64,000 nucleotides of DNA from Luteolibacter luteus (GTDB lineage: Bacteria; Verrucomicrobiota; Verrucomicrobiia; Verrucomicrobiales; Akkermansiaceae), in NCBI RefSeq assembly GCF_012913485.1, contig NZ_CP051774.1, positions 1,426,001-1,490,000 on the forward strand. The letters run 5' to 3'. Shown here piece by piece: positions 34,993-43,537 of this stretch. A program made the position numbers and the translations under genes. The notes beneath the pieces were generated by a model. The model was not told the DNA's origin and did no database searches. It was given only the letters and a program-made list of their open reading frames with translations. Position 1 is the stretch's first letter; the number at the start of each line of letters is the position of its first letter.

Positions 34993-36834
34993 CTACTCCA
35001 CCGTCACGCTCTTCGCGAGATTGCGAGGCTGGTCGATTTCGCAGCCACGTTCGTTGGCGATGTGATACGCTAGGAGCTGGAGAGCCACGGCAGTGGGGAT
35101 GGTGCTGACCAGCGGGTGGCAGGCAGGCACTTCGATGACGTCGTCCATGAACTCCGCGGCTTCGTGGTCTCCCTCGGTGATGATGCCGAGGATGCGGGCA
35201 CCGCGGGCGCGGCATTCCTCGACATTGCCGAGGGTCTTGTCCTTGCCCGGGATATCATTGGCCAGTGCAACCACAGGCGTGCCTTCCTGAAGCAAGGCGA
35301 TGGGGCCGTGCTTGAGCTCAGCGGCGTGATAGCCCTCCGCGTGGATGTAGGAGATTTCCTTGAGCTTGAGCGCGCCTTCGAGAGCGACGGGATACATGGG
35401 TCCGCGGCCGATGAAGAAGGCGTGTTCGTTCTGCGCATAGCGCGCGGCGATGGCGGCGATGCGATCGCTCTGGGCGATGACCTTTTCGACGAGCGCAGGG
35501 ATGGCCTCGATCTCACGGGCGAACTTCATGCCTTCCTCGCGGGAAAAGCGGCGGCCGCGGCCCAGCTTCAAGGCCATCATGAGCATGACAGCGACCTGGC
35601 AAGTAAAGGCCTTCGTGGAGGCCACGGAGATTTCCGGTCCGGCGTGGAGATAGACGCCGCGGCCGGTTTCCCGCGCGATGGTCGAGCCGACCACGTTGCA
35701 GAGACCCATGACGAAGGCACCCTTTTGGTTCGCTTCGCGGACGGCGGCGAGGGTGTCCGCGGTTTCGCCGGATTGGGAAATCGCGACGACGAGGTCGCGG
35801 CTGCCGATGATGGGATTCCGGTAGCGGAATTCAGCGGCCTGCTGGACCTCCGAATGGATGTCCGCCATGTCCTCAACTGCGTATTCGCCGACAAGACCGG
35901 CGTGGAGGGAGGTCCCGCAACCGACGAACACGACGCGGTGAAGCTCCGCAAGATCACGCGGGGAAGTACCCATGCCAGAAAGCACGGAGGAGCCGAGATT
36001 GAAGTCCAGGCGACCACGGATCGCATTGCGAAGCGAATCGGGCTGCTCGTGGATTTCCTTCAGCATGAAGTGCTCGAAACCACCCTTTTCCGCAGCGGCG
36101 GCATCGTAGCCGAGTTCATTCACTTCACGGGTGACAGGGACTTGGTTGAGATCACGGATGTCAACGTTGTCCGCGGTGACGATGGCGATGTCATTGTCCT
36201 CAAGGTAGATCACCTGGCGGGTGTGGGCGATGATCGCAGAGGCATCCGAGGCGACGATGGTCTCCCCTTCCCCGACGCCAATCACGATCGGGCTGCCGCG
36301 GCGCGCGGTGATGATCTTACCCGGTTCCTTGGCGGAAAGGACCGCGATGCCGAAGGTGCCTTCGACTTGGCTCAGGGCATCGCAGACAGCTTGGAAAAGA
36401 TCGCCCTTATAGCGCTCTCCGATGAGGTGGGCCAGGACTTCGGTATCGGTCTCCGAATAGAAGGTGTGGCCTTTTCCTTCGAGGCGCGTTCGCAGGGAGC
36501 GGTAGTTCTCGATGATGCCATTGTGAACCAGCGCGATGTCGCCGGACTGGTCGAGATGAGGGTGAGCATTGACCTCGGTCGGCGGGCCGTGGGTCGCCCA
36601 GCGGGTGTGGGCGATGCCGGTAGAAGCTTTCGAGAAGCGCTCGGCCGGCCAGTCGGCGCGGGCCTTGTCATTGAGCGAGGAGACCTTGCCCGGAGCCTTG
36701 CTCACGACCACGGAACCATCTTCGAGAATCGCGAGGCCCGCGGAGTCATAGCCGCGATATTCGAGACGGCGTAGGCCGTTGATGAGGACGGTGGGAGCGG
36801 AGGCTTTACCAATGTATCCGACGATGCCGCACAT
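34993..36834 (-). CDS. glmS: Glutamine-fructose-6-phosphate aminotransferase (isomerising)
   Basis: Converts fructose-6-phosphate and glutamine to glucosamine-6-phosphate, the entry step to UDP-GlcNAc. The 613-residue product opens with nucleophile Cys2 (MCGIVGYIG), which needs removal of Met1. The glutaminase domain includes RWATHGPP and HNGIIENY. Two SIS sugar-isomerase domains follow (about 290-420 and 460-600: GCGTSLHAG, SQSGETADTLAAV, GRGPMYPVALEGALKLKEIS). The C-terminal NLAKSVTVE is the invariant family end. It is the third glm-type gene on this strand. Heptanucleotide repeats precede the ATG; no glmS ribozyme is apparent. Confidence 0.96.
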   Translation of the reverse strand: MCGIVGYIGKASAPTVLINGLRRLEYRGYDSAGLAILEDGSVVVSKAPGKVSSLNDKARADWPAERFSKASTGIAHTRWATHGPPTEVNAHPHLDQSGDIALVHNGIIENYRSLRTRLEGKGHTFYSETDTEVLAHLIGERYKGDLFQAVCDALSQVEGTFGIAVLSAKEPGKIITARRGSPIVIGVGEGETIVASDASAIIAHTRQVIYLEDNDIAIVTADNVDIRDLNQVPVTREVNELGYDAAAAEKGGFEHFMLKEIHEQPDSLRNAIRGRLDFNLGSSVLSGMGTSPRDLAELHRVVFVGCGTSLHAGLVGEYAVEDMADIHSEVQQAAEFRYRNPIIGSRDLVVAISQSGETADTLAAVREANQKGAFVMGLCNVVGSTIARETGRGVYLHAGPEISVASTKAFTCQVAVMLMMALKLGRGRRFSREEGMKFAREIEAIPALVEKVIAQSDRIAAIAARYAQNEHAFFIGRGPMYPVALEGALKLKEISYIHAEGYHAAELKHGPIALLQEGTPVVALANDIPGKDKTLGNVEECRARGARILGIITEGDHEAAEFMDDVIEVPACHPLVSTIPTAVALQLLAYHIANERGCEIDQPRNLAKSVTVE

Positions 36835-36837
36835 GGG

Positions 36838-36872
36838 GTGAGATGGTGGATGGTAGATTGAAGATGGTAGAT
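36838..36872. repeat. Heptanucleotide-phased repeat upstream of glmS
   Basis: Five perfectly phased heptamers in glmS reading direction: ATCTACC, ATCTTCA, ATCTACC, ATCCACC, ATCTCAC, then CCCC before the ATG. The sequence differs from the rimO and livF arrays but the 7-nt period is the same. Confidence 0.7.
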
Positions 36873-36913
36873 TTTAGCAGGCGGGGATAACTCGCGGGGA
36901 TGGATGCGGACGA

Positions 36914-37732
36914 TTACTCATTGGTCACGCGGTCGCGTTGGACGATTTCTCCGGGGCGGGTGCTGGTGTTCGGCCAGAGTTTCCGGCCAGGGTAGATGGA
37001 AGTATTGATACCGGTGTGGACACCATCGCCGACGATGCAGCCGAACTTGCGGCGGCCGGTGTCGACGAGAACGCCATCGACATCGGTGCGGTGGTTCTTG
37101 CCATCGTGGCGGAGGTTCGAGGTGACGGTGCCTGCGCCGAAGTTCACCTTTTCACCGAGTATGGAATCACCGACGTAGCTGAGGTGGCCGACGTTGGTGT
37201 TCGAAAGGAGGATCGAGTTCTTGATCTCCACGGCATTGCCGACATGGCACTTGTCGCCGATGGAAGTGGATCCGCGGATGTAGCAATTCGGGCCGATCTT
37301 GCAGTTCGCGCCGATGATCACATTGCCCTCGATGAAGACACCGGGAAGGATGCGCGAGCCGGGACCGAGGTGGATGAAGCCTTCGATGACGGCGTTGGGA
37401 TGGATGTCGCCTTCGACTTTCGATTCCGAAAGTTCGCCGACGAGCAGTTCATTCGCTCGCAGCAGGTCCCAGGGATGGACGATGAGGAAGGACTTGTTTG
37501 CCACGATGGCCTTGTCGGCATCCGGCACCTCGCCGAACCATGCGAGCGGGGTGCGGCGCTCGTCCACGAGCGAGGTGGGGCCGTCGGCTTTGAGCAGGGC
37601 GACGTCTTCCCCGGTCAGCCATGCGTGTGGATGGGTGCGCAGGTCCTCGATGGTAAACGCCGCGTGATGTTCGCGGAGCAAAATGTTCCCGATCGGGAAG
37701 GCTTCGATGGCGCGGGTGGTGAAGAGAGGCAT
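36914..37732 (-). CDS. GlmU-like left-handed beta-helix (hexapeptide) acyltransferase
   Basis: The 272-residue product has an N-terminal domain (about 1-95: TTRAIEAFPIGNILLREHH, LVDERRTPLAWFG) that resembles sugar-nucleotidyltransferase-like N-termini but lacks the GlmU GGxGTRM-type pyrophosphorylase loop. A long left-handed beta-helix follows (about 105-265), with repeats such as IHPNAVIEGFIHLGPGSRIL, GANCKIGPNCYI and GDGVHTGINTSIYPG. Lying between glmS and glmM, it most likely acts on glucosamine-1-phosphate or a related amino sugar. Whether it also does uridyl transfer cannot be told; a full GlmU may exist elsewhere. Confidence 0.82.
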   Translation of the reverse strand: MPLFTTRAIEAFPIGNILLREHHAAFTIEDLRTHPHAWLTGEDVALLKADGPTSLVDERRTPLAWFGEVPDADKAIVANKSFLIVHPWDLLRANELLVGELSESKVEGDIHPNAVIEGFIHLGPGSRILPGVFIEGNVIIGANCKIGPNCYIRGSTSIGDKCHVGNAVEIKNSILLSNTNVGHLSYVGDSILGEKVNFGAGTVTSNLRHDGKNHRTDVDGVLVDTGRRKFGCIVGDGVHTGINTSIYPGRKLWPNTSTRPGEIVQRDRVTNE

Positions 37733-37757
37733 GGCTAAAAACTCGAAGAACGATATC

Positions 37758-38252
37758 TCACTGGTCGACCGTAAAGATCACATGCCGACCTGACTTCGCA
37801 GCGCCGTCAAAGAATGCGGGAAGACTTGAGAACCAATCCCAAGTGTATTGGCAATCTTCTTGGCTCTTGGGCCTGGAATAGTCTTCCGGGAGCTGCGAGT
37901 AACGCGCCCCAAGGAACTCAGGCGTGATCGCGACCAGAGCATCCGCAAGCTGTCTCAACTGCGAATGGTTTATAAGCGCGACAATGTAGTCCTCTCCTTC
38001 ATAGAGCTGCTCACCTCCCAAAATACACAGGTTGAGTGGCTCTGTTCCGCTTTCGAACGACAGCGTGCCATCTGTGAGGCAGCGATGGATTGCATCCCAG
38101 GCCTTGTCCGTTTCGCACACAAGATTCTCACCCTCCTCCCATCGCTCTTCGATGCCTTCGATCACCTCCATCAACGCTTCATCAGAACCCGCTTGCCGCA
38201 GAGCAACTAGGTCCTCATCAGTAATTGCGAAGTGAACTCCTAGACAGGCCAT
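37758..38252 (-). CDS. DUF1877-family protein
   Basis: The 164-residue acidic soluble protein matches the DUF1877 (YfbM-like) pattern: MACLGVHFAITDEDL at the N-terminus, CETDKAWDAIHRCLTDG in the middle, LNLCILGGEQLYEGEDYIV, then AALVAITPEFLGARY-type (ADALVAITPEFLGARYS) and a terminal TWDWFSSLPAFFDGAAKSG. The family's function is unknown; members are often found scattered beside unrelated genes or toxin loci. Its insertion between two amino-sugar genes is probably incidental, with 25 bp to the beta-helix gene. Confidence 0.85.
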   Translation of the reverse strand: MACLGVHFAITDEDLVALRQAGSDEALMEVIEGIEERWEEGENLVCETDKAWDAIHRCLTDGTLSFESGTEPLNLCILGGEQLYEGEDYIVALINHSQLRQLADALVAITPEFLGARYSQLPEDYSRPKSQEDCQYTWDWFSSLPAFFDGAAKSGRHVIFTVDQ

Positions 38253-38305
38253 TGCTTCTCGATTGGATGGTTAGTTCGGCGTCCGGAAATCTAAACCGAG
38301 CTTCA

Positions 38306-39661
38306 TCACGCCGGAACCCCGATATCCTCCTTCACCGCCTCGGTGAACTTGCCGATCCACTCATCCACGGCATCGGCATCACGGTGCTCGACGAGGATGC
38401 GGATCTTGTTCTCCGTTCCCGAGTAGCGGATCAGGTGGCGGCCGGCATCGCCGAAGGCGGCATCGGCTTCCTTCATGAGCTTCTGGATGCCGGGCAGGGT
38501 GGCGAGTGGCGGCTTGGAGGCGACCTTGAGATTGACGAGTTCCTGCGGGAACTCGCGCATGCAGGCGGCGAGCTCGGCGAGGGTGGCCTTCTTCTCCTTC
38601 ATGACACGCAGCACCTGGAGCGCGCTGAGGATGCCATCGCCAGTGGTGGCGTGGTCGGCGAAGATGAGGTGGCCGGAGTTTTCACCGCCGAAGGAGCCAC
38701 CCTTGTCGCGGAGGGCCTCGATCACGTTGCGGTCGCCGACCGGGGTAGTGAGGACATTGATGCCGGCGCGGCGCATCGCTTCATGGAGGCCGAGATTGCT
38801 CATCACGGTGCAAGCCATGGTGCTACCGCGGAGGCGTCCTTGCTCGTGAAGTGAAAGAGCAGCGAGGGCGAGGATGCGGTCGCCGGAAATCGCGGTGCCG
38901 GTGGCGTCGGTGAAGATCACGCGGTCCGCATCGCCATCGAACGAAATGCCGAGATCGGCACCGTGTTGGCGGACGAGTTCACCGGCGGTCTCCGGATAGA
39001 GGGCTCCGCACCTGTCGTTGATGTTGATCCCGTCCGGCTCGCAGCCGTATTTGATCACCTCCGCGCCGAGCTCCTTGAAGATGAGCGGGGCGATGAAGTA
39101 GGCGGCGCCATGACCGCAATCGACGACGATCTTCAGGCCATGCAGGGAAACGTTGTCAGCGGTGTGCTTGGCGAACTCGATGTAGCGGCCGCGGGCGTCA
39201 TCGATGCGGTAGGCCTTGCCGATTTTCTCGGGCGACATGGCGCGCGGCTCGGGTTCGTCACCTAAGATGTGGCGCTCAATGATTTCCTCCAACGCGTCGG
39301 AAAGCTTGTAGCCATCGGGACCAAAGATCTTCAGGCCATTGTCCTCGTAGGGATTGTGGGAGGCAGTGAGCATGATGCCCGCGGCACAGCCCATGGACTT
39401 CGTAAGGTGGGCGATGGCCGGGGTCGGCAGGGGGCCGGGCAGGAGGACGTCCATGCCCATCGAAACGAGACCGGAGGTAAGGGCCGTTTCCAGCATGTAG
39501 CCGGAAATGCGGGTGTCCTTTCCGATGACCACGCGGTTGCGGTTGTGACCGGAGGAGCGGAGCACCTGGGCCACGGCCTTGCCTGCCCGGAGGGCGACTT
39601 CAGGGGTGATGGGAAATTCGTTCGCTTTGCCGCGGATGCCGTCGGTGCCGAAAAGCTTCAT
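38306..39661 (-). CDS. glmM: Phosphoglucosamine mutase
   Basis: Interconverts glucosamine-6-phosphate and glucosamine-1-phosphate. The 451-residue product starts MKLFGTDGIRG. It has phosphorylated Ser101 in TASHNPYEDNG, metal-binding SFDGDADR (about 240), sugar-binding GGENSGH (about 320) and C-terminal phosphate-binding RYSGTENKIRI. It is the first gene of the minus-strand glm group: glmM, DUF1877, GlmU-like, glmS. Together these would supply most of the steps from fructose-6-phosphate towards UDP-GlcNAc for peptidoglycan and LPS. Confidence 0.95.
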   Translation of the reverse strand: MKLFGTDGIRGKANEFPITPEVALRAGKAVAQVLRSSGHNRNRVVIGKDTRISGYMLETALTSGLVSMGMDVLLPGPLPTPAIAHLTKSMGCAAGIMLTASHNPYEDNGLKIFGPDGYKLSDALEEIIERHILGDEPEPRAMSPEKIGKAYRIDDARGRYIEFAKHTADNVSLHGLKIVVDCGHGAAYFIAPLIFKELGAEVIKYGCEPDGININDRCGALYPETAGELVRQHGADLGISFDGDADRVIFTDATGTAISGDRILALAALSLHEQGRLRGSTMACTVMSNLGLHEAMRRAGINVLTTPVGDRNVIEALRDKGGSFGGENSGHLIFADHATTGDGILSALQVLRVMKEKKATLAELAACMREFPQELVNLKVASKPPLATLPGIQKLMKEADAAFGDAGRHLIRYSGTENKIRILVEHRDADAVDEWIGKFTEAVKEDIGVPA

Positions 39662-39810
39662 GTCGGGCGGGAGATTGCCTCCTCCGTCACGAAATGAAAG
39701 CTTCGACAGGGCAATCCCACGAATTTCACGCTCAAAACGGCGGATTTACGCAGGAAATCCACCATTTGACCTTTTTCGACGTTCGAAAGCGCGACGACCT
39801 CATCGCGCGA

Positions 39811-40674
39811 TCACGGGAAGGGCAAGGCGTGGATCCCCAGATGGTTCCCGACGCTGCGCTGGGAGCCGCCCGACGGGGAATTCAGGATTTTAGGAGCTCC
39901 GTCGCCCCCCTTGATCACCATCGTACTCGAGCCGCCGCCGTCCAGATTCATGGCATCCCAGCAGCCAAGCTGCTTCATCCATTCCGCGAGCTCGACGAGG
40001 GTCATCCCCTCGCTGAACCCTTGCTGACGACCGTCCACGACGAGAAGGTAGACATAGAGACCCTCCCGGGAGACCCCGAGGGCGGTGCGGGGGTGGATGT
40101 CGAGGGTAGTGGTGGTGACCTCTCCGTTGTCCAGAAGCATGCCATTCGACCCATACCAGCCTTGGAGGGCATTGTGAGCTGCGCCGAAACTTCTCTTACG
40201 AAAGGGTCCGCGGAGGATACGAGGTTGCTGGGTTGCGGTCGCGAGGAAGACCGGGTTGGCGCTCTTTGCGTCCACTTCACTGACGGTCACGCCGTTTGAA
40301 ATCGAAAGGCCCTGGAGATCGACGGGGATGCCTTCCTTGGCGATCGGCTTGAAGGCGCTGCCGTTGATCGCGACTTCGAGGTCGAACTCTTTCAGGAAGG
40401 TGGCGGTGCGGCGGCCGTTCACCTCTTCCGGGGCATCACCATTATCGGGAGTGGTGAAGAAGGCGACACCCTCCGCTCGGGTATCGACGCGGATCTGGTG
40501 AATGCGGAGGCGGCGGGGCACGGAGAGTTCGTCCAAGCGGTAGTCGACGCCTTGATAAAGAGGCTGCCAGAACGGGGCCACAGAGTCCGGAAGCGGCGCG
40601 AACTGCACCGGCTCTTCAGCACGGAGGGCTGGAAGATTCAGAAGAACGAGGGCGATGAACGGGCGAAAGCGCAT
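39811..40674 (-). CDS. Secreted phosphodiester glycosidase (NAGPA-like) family protein
   Basis: The 287-residue product has a signal peptide (MRFRPFIALVLLNLPALRA). The C-terminal domain has the hallmarks of the NAGPA/phosphodiester glycosidase family: INGSAF, a mid SNGVTVSE, RTALGVSREGLYVYLLVVDG, GMTLVELAEWMKQLG, then WDAMNLDGGGSSTMV. Family members cleave or transfer at a phosphodiester-linked GlcNAc-1-P, as in teichoic-acid or lysosomal-tag processing. It lies 149 bp upstream of glmM in the same orientation. The ATG at 40674 opens the signal peptide. It is divergent from the broken zinc-ribbon gene. Confidence 0.85.
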   Translation of the reverse strand: MRFRPFIALVLLNLPALRAEEPVQFAPLPDSVAPFWQPLYQGVDYRLDELSVPRRLRIHQIRVDTRAEGVAFFTTPDNGDAPEEVNGRRTATFLKEFDLEVAINGSAFKPIAKEGIPVDLQGLSISNGVTVSEVDAKSANPVFLATATQQPRILRGPFRKRSFGAAHNALQGWYGSNGMLLDNGEVTTTTLDIHPRTALGVSREGLYVYLLVVDGRQQGFSEGMTLVELAEWMKQLGCWDAMNLDGGGSSTMVIKGGDGAPKILNSPSGGSQRSVGNHLGIHALPFP

Positions 40675-40805
40675 GGATGAACGGGAATACGTTGGACGGA
40701 GGGAAAGCCGATCAAGGTCCGCCCGAGGTGGCAAAGAGCGAAATCGTGAAGGATTCGTCTCCAGCGCTTGCTTGGAATGATAGGTTTCCTCGGAAGCCCG
40801 CTCGA

Positions 40806-41238
40806 ATGAAGAGCAACAAGCAGAAGCGCCAGGAACTCGCTGAAAAGCGGGGGACCAAAGAGGCCAAGCGCCGGGAGGAGAATCAGGAGCAGAAGCGGCG
40901 TCGGCAATGGGCACGGCTGCGGGCGGGAGAAATCGCGCTCTTGGACAGGACCAAGCTGCATTCCTACGGAAGGCTCATTTTTTTCCACACCCTCCGACAA
41001 CGCCAAGAACCCCCGCTTCTACGAGGACATCCCATTTACCTGCAAGGACTGCGGAAAACAGGAGGTCTGGACTGCGGGCCAACAGAAGTGGTGGCATGAG
41101 CAGATGGGTGGAGACGTCGAGACGACTGCCGTGCGCTGCCGGAATTGCCGTGCGAAGGAGCGGGCGAGGAAGGCGGAGGTGAATCGCGTCCGCGAGGAAG
41201 GCTTGGAGCGAAAGCGCCGGGAACAGGGCAAAGGATAG
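40806..41238 (+). pseudogene. Zinc-ribbon protein gene with single-base frameshift
   Basis: From the ATG at 40806 the frame encodes a very basic segment (MKSNKQKRQELAEKRGTKEA) and then LRAGEIALLDRTKLHSYGRL. At a run of seven T (40978-40984) it leaves frame. The next frame gives a typical zf-trcl-type ribbon: FTCKDCGKQEVWTAGQQKW, then TTAVRCRNCRAKERARK, ending at 41238. Six T would restore one frame of about 143 residues with two CxxC pairs. So this is either a recent homopolymer mutation, a phase-variable tract, or a sequencing error. Function unknown; such proteins are often cytosolic Zn-binding proteins. Confidence 0.7.
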
Positions 41239-41292
41239 CGGCCCGGCTTCCCGGGGATTGCAAGCCGCGCCGCCTGTTGGAAGAGTTTCGCC

Positions 41293-42651
41293 ATGCAGCG
41301 CGTGGCGGTGATCAATATCGTGGGGCTTTCGCCTTCGCTTCTGGGAGAGTCGATGCCGCGGCTGACGGCCTTCGCGAAGAAGCAAGGGATGCAGGCATTC
41401 CCCCCCGCTTTCCCCGCGGTGACCTGCACGGCGCAATCCTCGATGCTGACAGGGAAAAGCCCTCGCGAGCATGGGATCGTGGCGAACGGCTGGTATGACC
41501 GTGAGAGCGCCGAGGTACGCTTCTGGAAGCAGAGCAACCACTTGGTGCGCGGCGAGAAAGTCTGGGAGCACCTGCGCAAGAAGCATGCGGGCTTCACCTG
41601 CGCGAAGCTCTTCTGGTGGTACAACATGTACTCCAGCGCGGATATCGCGATGACGCCGCGGCCGCTCTACCCGGCGGATGGCCGGAAGGTTTTCGACATC
41701 CACACGCAACCGATGGAGCTGCGGGAGAAGGTGAAGGCCGATCTTGGCCCCTTCCCCTTCCCTTCCTTCTGGGGTCCCGGTGCGGGGATTGCCTGCTCCG
41801 AGTGGATCGCGGCCTCCGCGAAGTGGACGGAGGAGCGCGAGAAGCCAACGCTGAGCCTAGTATACCTGCCGCACCTCGACTACGGCCTGCAGAAGTGGGG
41901 TCCGGGCGCGCCGGAAATGACAGCCGAGCTTGAGGCGATCGACCGCGTGGCCGGAGAACTGATCGAATTTCTGGAAGGCCGCGGCGTGAAGGTGCTGGTG
42001 GTTTCCGAGTACGGGATCTCCAAGGTGACCAAGCCGGTCCACCTGAACCGGATCTTCCGCAAGAAGGGCTGGATCCAGATCAAGGATGAGCTGGGACTCG
42101 AGACGCTGGATGCGGGAGGATCGAAGGTCTTCGCGGTGGCCGATCACCAGATGGCGCACATTTATGTGAATGATCCCGCGCTGTTACCCGAGGTGAAGGC
42201 CTTGCTCGAAAAGACCGAGGGCGTGGACGAGGTCCGCAGCGCGAAGGAAATGTGGGGCGGCGATACCGGAGAGGAGCGGGCCGGCGATCTCATTGCGATA
42301 TCAAAGCCGGATGCTTGGTTCACCTACTACTTCTGGGAAGACGATGCGAAGGCTCCCGACTACGCGCGCTGCGTGGATATCCATCGCAAGCCCGGCTATG
42401 ATCCGGTGGAGCTTTTCATCGATCCGAAGATCGCAGCGCCAAAGCTGAAGATCGCGAAATTCCTGCTGAAGAAGAAGCTGGGCTTCCGGGGATTGCTCGA
42501 CGTGATTCCCTTGGATGCGAGCCTCGTGAAAGGTTCGCACGGGCGGGACAAGGTGGAGGATGGCGAGAAGCCCCTGATCATCGGCTCGCCGGTTCCGGTG
42601 GCGTGCGCGGAGGATGTATTCGGGGCGATTGTCGCGGCTGTCGAAGGCTAG
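41293..42651 (+). CDS. Alkaline phosphatase superfamily phosphodiesterase/nucleotide pyrophosphatase
   Basis: The 452-residue product belongs to the type I phosphodiesterase/nucleotide pyrophosphatase branch. FPAVTCTAQSSMLTGKSPRE (40-59) holds the nucleophile Thr44 and is followed by HGIVANGWYD. LVYLPHLDYGLQKWGPG supplies metal-binding Asp and His, VLVVSEYGI a further one, and a C-terminal KGSHGRD the last His. There is no signal peptide, so it is probably cytoplasmic. It resembles nucleotide pyrophosphatase/phosphodiesterase proteins found in secondary-metabolism (ebo-type) loci, but none of the other ebo genes is here. Substrate unknown. Confidence 0.85.
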   Translation: MQRVAVINIVGLSPSLLGESMPRLTAFAKKQGMQAFPPAFPAVTCTAQSSMLTGKSPREHGIVANGWYDRESAEVRFWKQSNHLVRGEKVWEHLRKKHAGFTCAKLFWWYNMYSSADIAMTPRPLYPADGRKVFDIHTQPMELREKVKADLGPFPFPSFWGPGAGIACSEWIAASAKWTEEREKPTLSLVYLPHLDYGLQKWGPGAPEMTAELEAIDRVAGELIEFLEGRGVKVLVVSEYGISKVTKPVHLNRIFRKKGWIQIKDELGLETLDAGGSKVFAVADHQMAHIYVNDPALLPEVKALLEKTEGVDEVRSAKEMWGGDTGEERAGDLIAISKPDAWFTYYFWEDDAKAPDYARCVDIHRKPGYDPVELFIDPKIAAPKLKIAKFLLKKKLGFRGLLDVIPLDASLVKGSHGRDKVEDGEKPLIIGSPVPVACAEDVFGAIVAAVEG

Positions 42652-42725
42652 AGGCGGGGGAATATTCGCTTTTTGACACAAAGCAAGAGTTTGACCCGCG
42701 GCCCGGCTTATGTCGGAGTTAGGGG

Positions 42726-43394
42726 ATGAAGGCTTCCTCCATCCTCATCTGCTGTCTTTGCGTCTTTTCACTTCACGCTTCCGGTGCCGAAGTCCACGAA
42801 GCTTCCGCGATCCTGAAACTGGAGAAGGGCAAGGAAGTCGAAGCGAAAGAGACGCAGGCATTTCTCGACAAGGTGAAGAGCCGACCCGCGCTGGATGAGA
42901 TTGCGGCAAGACTCGCTCTCACCCAGGCATGGAAGCTCGATCACGAGCAGACGGCAGCGAAGCTGGCGGGCATGCTAGAGATTTCCACGAGCGGTAGTGA
43001 TGGGAAGATCACCGCGGGGAACGAGTCCCCGCAAATGGCGGCGATCATTGCCAATACCGCGGCTTCCGTGCTGAGGGATCGCAGCGACGGGGCCAATGAG
43101 AGATCGATGGAGAAGCTCAACGAGACGGTGCGGGAGCAGGAGGATTCGGTGAAACAGAAGCGCTCTACCCTTGCGCAGATCATCCGGGAGCAAGCGGTCG
43201 TCTTTAAGGATGGGGAGCAACCCGAGCCAAAAGAGCCCAATGGGCTCGCGGCACAGGCCTTCGTCGATGCAAAAAAGGACTTCGAGTCGGCTCAAAAGCT
43301 TTTGGACGAGCTGAAGACGGTCAAAGCCGAGGCGGGAGCCAATGGCAGTATCCGCGTGCACCACGTGATCTGGGCGAAGGCGCCGGAGGAGTGA
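42726..43394 (+). CDS. Secreted helical protein resembling the Wzz chain-length-determinant periplasmic domain
   Basis: The 222-residue product has a signal peptide (ILICCLCVFSLHASG). The mature region reads like the periplasmic part of polysaccharide copolymerases: EASAILKLEKGKEVEAKETQ, AARLALTQAWKLDHE, then ANTAASVLRDRS and SMEKLNETVREQEDSVKQKR coiled-coil. The two flanking membrane helices and the kinase of true Wzz/BY-kinase proteins are missing. This is inferred from pattern only. It could instead be an unrelated helical secreted protein. It sits before the liv operon. Confidence 0.6.
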   Translation: MKASSILICCLCVFSLHASGAEVHEASAILKLEKGKEVEAKETQAFLDKVKSRPALDEIAARLALTQAWKLDHEQTAAKLAGMLEISTSGSDGKITAGNESPQMAAIIANTAASVLRDRSDGANERSMEKLNETVREQEDSVKQKRSTLAQIIREQAVVFKDGEQPEPKEPNGLAAQAFVDAKKDFESAQKLLDELKTVKAEAGANGSIRVHHVIWAKAPEE

Positions 43395-43537
43395 GAAGAG
43401 GTTCCAAGGAGCTCCGGAAAGCTTCGCTTGGCCGGAAGGAGCACAGTCGGGGGTACAGATTCTGCTTTACGGTTGCGCTCCTGCGGTCGGCTTCCTAGGT
43501 TTCGCTCCGGTTTTCCGATCCGTTCCCACTTTCCCCA

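Noticed and set aside
35116-36774. 552-codon ORF on the plus strand opposite glmS
   Set aside because: It is entirely antisense to glmS, whose active-site motifs are intact; composition is typical of a high-GC shadow frame.
36835-36913. glmS ribozyme upstream of glmS
   Set aside because: The 79-bp gap is too short for the ribozyme and consists mostly of heptamer repeats.
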